DNA from: Holacanthus passer
Lineage: Eukaryota; Chordata; Actinopteri; Pomacanthidae
Assembly (NCBI GenBank): GCA_025331565.1
Contig: JAFREQ010000026.1
Location: forward strand, 248,001 to 312,000
DNA length: 64,000 nucleotides
Direction of reading: 5' to 3'
The translations under genes were made by a program, and so were the position numbers. Within the stretch, counting starts at the first letter, position 1; the number at the start of each line of letters is the position of its first letter. Below the pieces are notes generated by a model that saw only the letters and a list, made by a program, of their open reading frames with translations, made no database searches and was not told the DNA's origin. This document shows positions 59,901 to 64,000 of the stretch, piece after piece.

Positions 59901-62833
59901 GGGCTCCACCCCCGCCCTAATGAAGTTCCACAAAGGGTGAGACAACACAGTACTATTTGTTTCACACGTCAAACCACAGATTTATTAAGGTATCATGAGG
60001 CTCTTAAGGTCTAGTTTGAGTTACAGCTACAGTACATTCTAGTTTAAGCTTTAGACTTTAGTTCTGTGTGTAGCAGGTGGCAGCTCAGTCAACTTTTAAA
60101 CTCAAATTTATCACAGAACACACTCGCTGATGATTTACTATAAATGCAGTATATGAAACATTTTTTATAAATTGAGCACTGCTTTCATTTATAACTATAA
60201 ATGATTGATGAAAAATTCTTTAGACACTTACAGCTGATTTTCATCAAAGTCATTCTATAGGCTGAATGGGGATTCTAGATATGACTGTCACAGAGCAGCT
60301 GTATTAAACAGACTAACCCTTAATGTTGCAGATCATAAGAATTCATGCTTCTCCTATATCTGCATGTACACTGCCCCAGGCGGCTACATCACGTGTGAAA
60401 GTGGGAGGTTATCTGCCAGCTTTGTATCACTCAGCCAAATTACATAAATGTAACACTTAAATCCTCATAGTTGCTCTTCATGTAGAACAGCAGAAGCCAA
60501 TTTTATACACTACTGGATCATTTTCCAAAGCAGACTAATTTTGGCAGTACACTTCTAAGATATACTCTACACCAGACCACTCTTAAGATCCAGCAATGCA
60601 TTTTCTTTTAATTTTACCAATTCTAATTCTAAAAATGGCCATGTTGTCAAACATACAGTGAATAATGCTAATTATAGCAAAAATATGAATGAAAAGCTGT
60701 GGAAATTAGATACATTCACAAGTTAGTGTAAATATCAGCAACTAAAAGTCAGATTTCACCTTAAGTAAGGTTTGGCATCCATTTATCCTTTACTAAATCT
60801 TTTTGGATATAACTCAGTCATAATCTTTTAATGATATAAAGCTTATATTATTATATATTTGACATTTAACTGTTTTGGGTGAAATGGACTTTTAATTTAG
60901 GGAAACATACTCTCCTTGTGTGCTTGGAATATCTTTTCTAATGTGTACAATATAATATAAATGACAAAGTTGTGTATTTATTCATATTTCTATTTCTGTA
61001 TAGCATTAACCCAAACTAACAAAAAAAAAACCTATTATCTGTGTTGCTTTCCTTCTGTCAGGAGGACACTCTGAAGGCTGGAGTGTATATGTGCTGGTGT
61101 GTACAGTCTTTGGTGACCCTGGAGCAGGGAGGCAGCATCAGCCTCAGCAGCCTGGAGGCTCAGCTGGAGACACTTCTGGAGGGTGTCGTCACATTCCACC
61201 CACCAGGTGAGTCGTCCTCGCCGCCTTCCTAAACATCATTATCAAACATCTGTAACAAGTTCATCATCTCAACTATACGGCTTCCTCCTTTTTCCTCTAC
61301 AGAGACGGGTTTGGAGCAGAGGCACATGGCGTTCTGTGGCCTGTTCAGCGACACTCTGGCTTTGCTGAATGGAGTGGGCGTCTCGACAGGCGAGGCTCTC
61401 GCTGCTCATGTCATTACCTGGCTGGACAGGAAGGGGAGGGGCTTTCCTATTCTGCCTCTTCTCACCGCTTGCTCCCGCTGTCTTGCATCAGTACGGCACA
61501 TGACGCGCATCATGGAGGCATGCATTACTGCCTACTTCAACCATGGTAACCAAAGTAACCGTTTGGAGTTTTTCTGGCACCAATTTTATTTAGCTGAGCA
61601 TTGCAACTACAATTTTTTTCTTTGGATAGTTGTCAGCATGAACATTTTACAGCTTACTGTTATAGTAAGAGGAAAGGGTTCTCTGATAGATATATCTGAC
61701 CCATTTCCCAAAAAGTTGGTTTAGCCCCTTATAAATGTCTCGCTTTAGTATAGATAATTTAATGTTCTATCAAGGATTCACATTTTTCTCCACTGTCTGT
61801 GTTTTCATTTCAGCTGAGGAGGAGTCTGTAGGTTGGGGTCCTGTGTTGGCATCGCTGCAGGTGCCTGAGCTCACAGTGGATGACTTCCTTTCCGAGAGCC
61901 AATCAGGAGGCAGCTTCCTGACACTCTATGCCTTTATCCTGCAGCGCCTCAACACTGAATACACAGCAGCCAATGAAAGGAGGACTCTGGCTCTAATTAA
62001 CACATGGACCAATCAGGTCTTCCCCAGGTGTGACTTCCTTTCCTTCCCCTTATGGATTTCATAAGCATGGCAGCATGTGTGCTTTGTTGTATGACGCATG
62101 CTTTCTTCATGTGTGTGTATGTGTGTGTGTGTGTGCGCAGTGGTCCAGGTGATGAAGCCAAGCTGTTTCTTTGGTGGCACAAAGCACTGAATCTGTCAGC
62201 GGAGCAGCTGCAGCCGCAGTCAGGCCAGACTGAAGTGTCCGGAGTCGTCATGGGTCTGTTGAGGTTGCAAACCAGGTTTCTTCAACTGGGAGAAGAAAGA
62301 CTGAACTCTGGGCTGTTGGGAGCTATTGGCCTGGGCAAGAGGTCTCCTGTTTCTAATAGGTAAGCCCACATGCTTATTATTGGCTAATGAAAACACTTAG
62401 AGGCCAGATGGAGTAAAATAGTAATTCATTGTTCATTGTTGAACCCAGGTTCAGGGTGGTGGTACGCAGTCTAGCAGCATTCCTGTCAGTCCAGGTGCAA
62501 TCAGAGACCGAGCTTCGACTTCAACCCACCAGTGACTTGCAGCTCTCTGCGAAAGCACAGCAAGTATGCAACAAAAATGCAAACACATTTTCTAGTCTGC
62601 AGTCATCTCCTTTGAGTAACTTGTGTTTCTGGTCTTTTCTGTGGATGCAGACGTTGGGGATGTTGGAGGCCATGCCCAGCAATAAGCATTACGCTGACTT
62701 AGAGGACTCTGTGACTAAAGCTGTCCAGTTCATCCGCTACCCAGGACACTGTCTCAGAGATGGACCCCGACTGCTGGCCCTGCTAGCAAACCTTCTGTAC
62801 CCTGACCTCAGATACCTGCACATTATCTGTTAA
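45076..62833 (+). CDS. epg5: EPG5 autophagosome-lysosome tether
   Basis: Encodes a 2598-aa protein (human 2579) from 45 coding exons, all GT-AG, with every phase consistent; it appears intact. EPG5 is a RAB7 effector on late endosomes/lysosomes that captures autophagosomes and promotes SNARE-dependent fusion; human loss causes Vici syndrome. The N-terminus (residues 19-252, exon 2) is low-complexity and poorly conserved, with basic residues at the start. From LSVWEPGGGLQAW onward it tracks human EPG5 almost without gaps, for example CADQSKVCGYHRFQ, RARYRQLVKRIGH, LGIWLFMSEMPYGTL, VSYVSVSTRETYSKVGRELL, CIGRRFFQ, RGSPKSCFLFLGEVLCEVNW and the C-terminal VQFIRYPGHCLRDG. Two LC3-interaction-type motifs, WTLV (539-542) and WLLL (556-559), sit in acidic surroundings. 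A likely coiled-coil spans about 1485-1640. The start ATG at 45076 has an in-frame stop upstream (44965) and the human-like MEAVRPKK beginning. Confidence 0.97.
45543..45641 (+). repeat. epg5: 33-bp coding tandem repeat in epg5 exon 2
   Basis: Three in-frame 11-residue units: PETTSQPSDLP (45543-45575), PETTSQPSELP (45576-45608) and the more diverged RDSTAQPPDLP (45609-45641). The first two differ at only a few bases. The repeat lies in the disordered N-terminal region and does not disturb the frame. Confidence 0.9.
51054..56018 (+). other. epg5: epg5 coding exons 16-30
   Basis: Coordinates: 51054-51176, 51321-51583, 51689-51829, 51932-52076, 52395-52592, 52955-53062, 53162-53284, 53601-53767, 53871-54107, 54240-54363, 54506-54650, 54969-55140, 55302-55464, 55574-55716, 55862-56018. 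Landmarks are exon 20 with AVLEFWVGILTQQNLWYRD, exon 23 with LPVAPSLQRLQVYRWA, exon 24 with CIGRRFFQ and VSDFHHAASQALRVP, and exons 27-29 with the predicted coiled-coil. Confidence 0.88.
56197..62833 (+). other. epg5: epg5 coding exons 31-45
   Basis: Coordinates: 56197-56391, 56574-56787, 57290-57477, 57568-57775, 57887-57962, 58451-58554, 58641-58816, 59419-59637, 59727-59936, 61062-61206, 61303-61545, 61814-62027, 62141-62359, 62449-62563, 62651-62833. Intron 39 (59937-61061, 1125 bp) is AT-rich and empty. The acceptor of exon 43 is almost purely TG repeat rather than pyrimidine-rich. The stop TAA is at 62831-62833. Confidence 0.88.
56440..56487 (+). mobile_element. LINE/SINE 3' tail in epg5 intron 31
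   Basis: AAATTTCCCCACTGTGGGAC then GAATAAAGG and TTTATCTTATCTT, the same 3' signature as the two other copies in the window. It starts just after the exon 31 donor region and does not touch splice sites. Confidence 0.6.
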
Positions 62834-64000
62834 CCATGACTTAACCTGACACTCAATGCTGGAGATCCTGGAGGACGTCAGTCTTCTGTGGCAAACATGA
62901 CAGTAAACCTCTGTTCTGAACAGAGACAATCTTTCTGGAGCACAATGTTTTCAAGTAGTGAATCAATCAGCAAGAGCTACATACAGTATCAGCAGGGGGT
63001 TTGTTTTAACGAAACTGCTCATCAGAGCTCGCTGTGCATTTGTGAAAAATGACTGAATGGTAATGTTCAATGAAGGTACATAAATCCAGTCAGAAGCATA
63101 CTTTATGCTAACTTTTAATCTTTACTTGCACTTTGCTGTCTTCTTTCATGTTTATGCTTTGTTGCTTTTAAAGAACTTGCCTGTTGGTTTTCAACTCATC
63201 TGTTCTATTCTTGATTTAAGAGGAAGTTGCACATATTTATTGAAGCAGAATTCATGAATCAGTAATCAACACTGGGCTTTAGCTGTGAATTTCCACACTT
63301 GCATGTGGAATCTAACATAAAAAGTTGAAGGGTCCACAGATTATTTGGAGCAAGTTGAAGGACATATCTCATAGGCCTGTATGTTTAGTAGTACCTTCTT
63401 AAAACTGGGTGGGGAACATACCAGGAAAGCTGGTAGGCAGGGTTCAATGCCTGTTTCAATTCCTAAAGTCAGCTTTTGATGCTAGCATCTAGCTACAATC
63501 TGAAATCTCTTAATCCTTTGCTGTACATATACAGCTGAATACAGTGGCTGCCTATAGGAAGTGATCATGTTTAGTAACAGAACGTTTGCCAGTATTAATT
63601 TTATGTCCCGCCAAAAGTGCTTTCCTTGTTTCTGCCAAAGAGATGTTATTTTTGTTTGCTCAGCTACTTAAATATTCTTGACCATGTACTCTTGAGTGTT
63701 TCATCTGTCTCTGTTTGGTACAAAAACTGCAGTCTGAAACTAAGAGGATACAACAAGTGCCACTTACAATGTGCCACGCCACCTGGCTTCCTTATAAAGT
63801 AGTGTGTGCACTGTAAGTTGCTAATGCCATTGGTATTACTAAACAAGCGGGTATGTCATGTTGTTGGATCTAGTATGTATCTGGACTAAGATAAACACAT
63901 TTCAGGATAAAGGCCCTTTGTATTTCAGAATTATCAGGCCTCCAGACTGAACAGTGCATCCAAGACAGTTTTCACATTTTAATTACCCTTGTCAGTTCAC
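62834..64000. other. epg5: epg5 3' untranslated region and downstream
   Basis: No further coding exon was recognised. I saw no canonical AATAAA; CATAAAAAG near 63316 and weaker variants are the nearest signals, so the 3' end of the epg5 transcript is not resolved within the window. Confidence 0.5.

Overview
The window looks like nuclear DNA from a percomorph-type teleost fish. The reasons are compact GT-AG introns (mostly 80 bp to 1.3 kb), very abundant (CA)n/(GT)n microsatellites, fish-type dispersed repeats, and three genes that match vertebrate proteins I know well. No bacterial or viral gene content was seen. Species cannot be fixed from the sequence alone. Exon boundaries below were worked out by hand from splice signals, phase continuity and remembered human orthologues.

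Layout. Positions 1 to about 33,500 form a gene-poor region with no coding sequence I can defend. It holds many dinucleotide microsatellites, a probable solo LTR (21966-22500), a foldback element (6056-6365), a hAT-like remnant, two families of dispersed fish repeats, and several microsatellite-free AT-rich blocks with homeobox-, POU-, SOX- and nuclear-receptor-like words that look like enhancers. A strong CTCF-like motif at 33376-33389 lies where this region meets the gene cluster.

From about 33.5 kb to 62.9 kb there are three plus-strand genes, head to tail. riok2 (33699-37740, 10 coding exons, 518 aa) encodes an atypical kinase/ATPase of late 40S ribosome maturation. lix1 (39353-42911, 6 coding exons, about 352 aa) encodes the LIX1/Lowfat-family protein. 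epg5 (45076-62833, 45 coding exons, 2598 aa) encodes the RAB7-effector tether for autophagosome-lysosome fusion. All three reading frames close exactly across every predicted junction, so each appears intact. The riok2-to-lix1 order and orientation match human 5q15, whereas human EPG5 lies on 18q, so the three-gene linkage is the main gene-order novelty.

The genes do not form one pathway. The most interesting regulatory observations are a 9/10 match to the TFEB CLEAR box upstream of epg5, an ETS/CRE-like composite site plus a CACGTG box upstream of riok2, GCTAAC/GTTAGC words clustered at both of these gene starts, and a pure-TG splice acceptor at epg5 exon 43. I found no convincing unknown multi-gene system; the best candidates for undescribed biology are non-coding.
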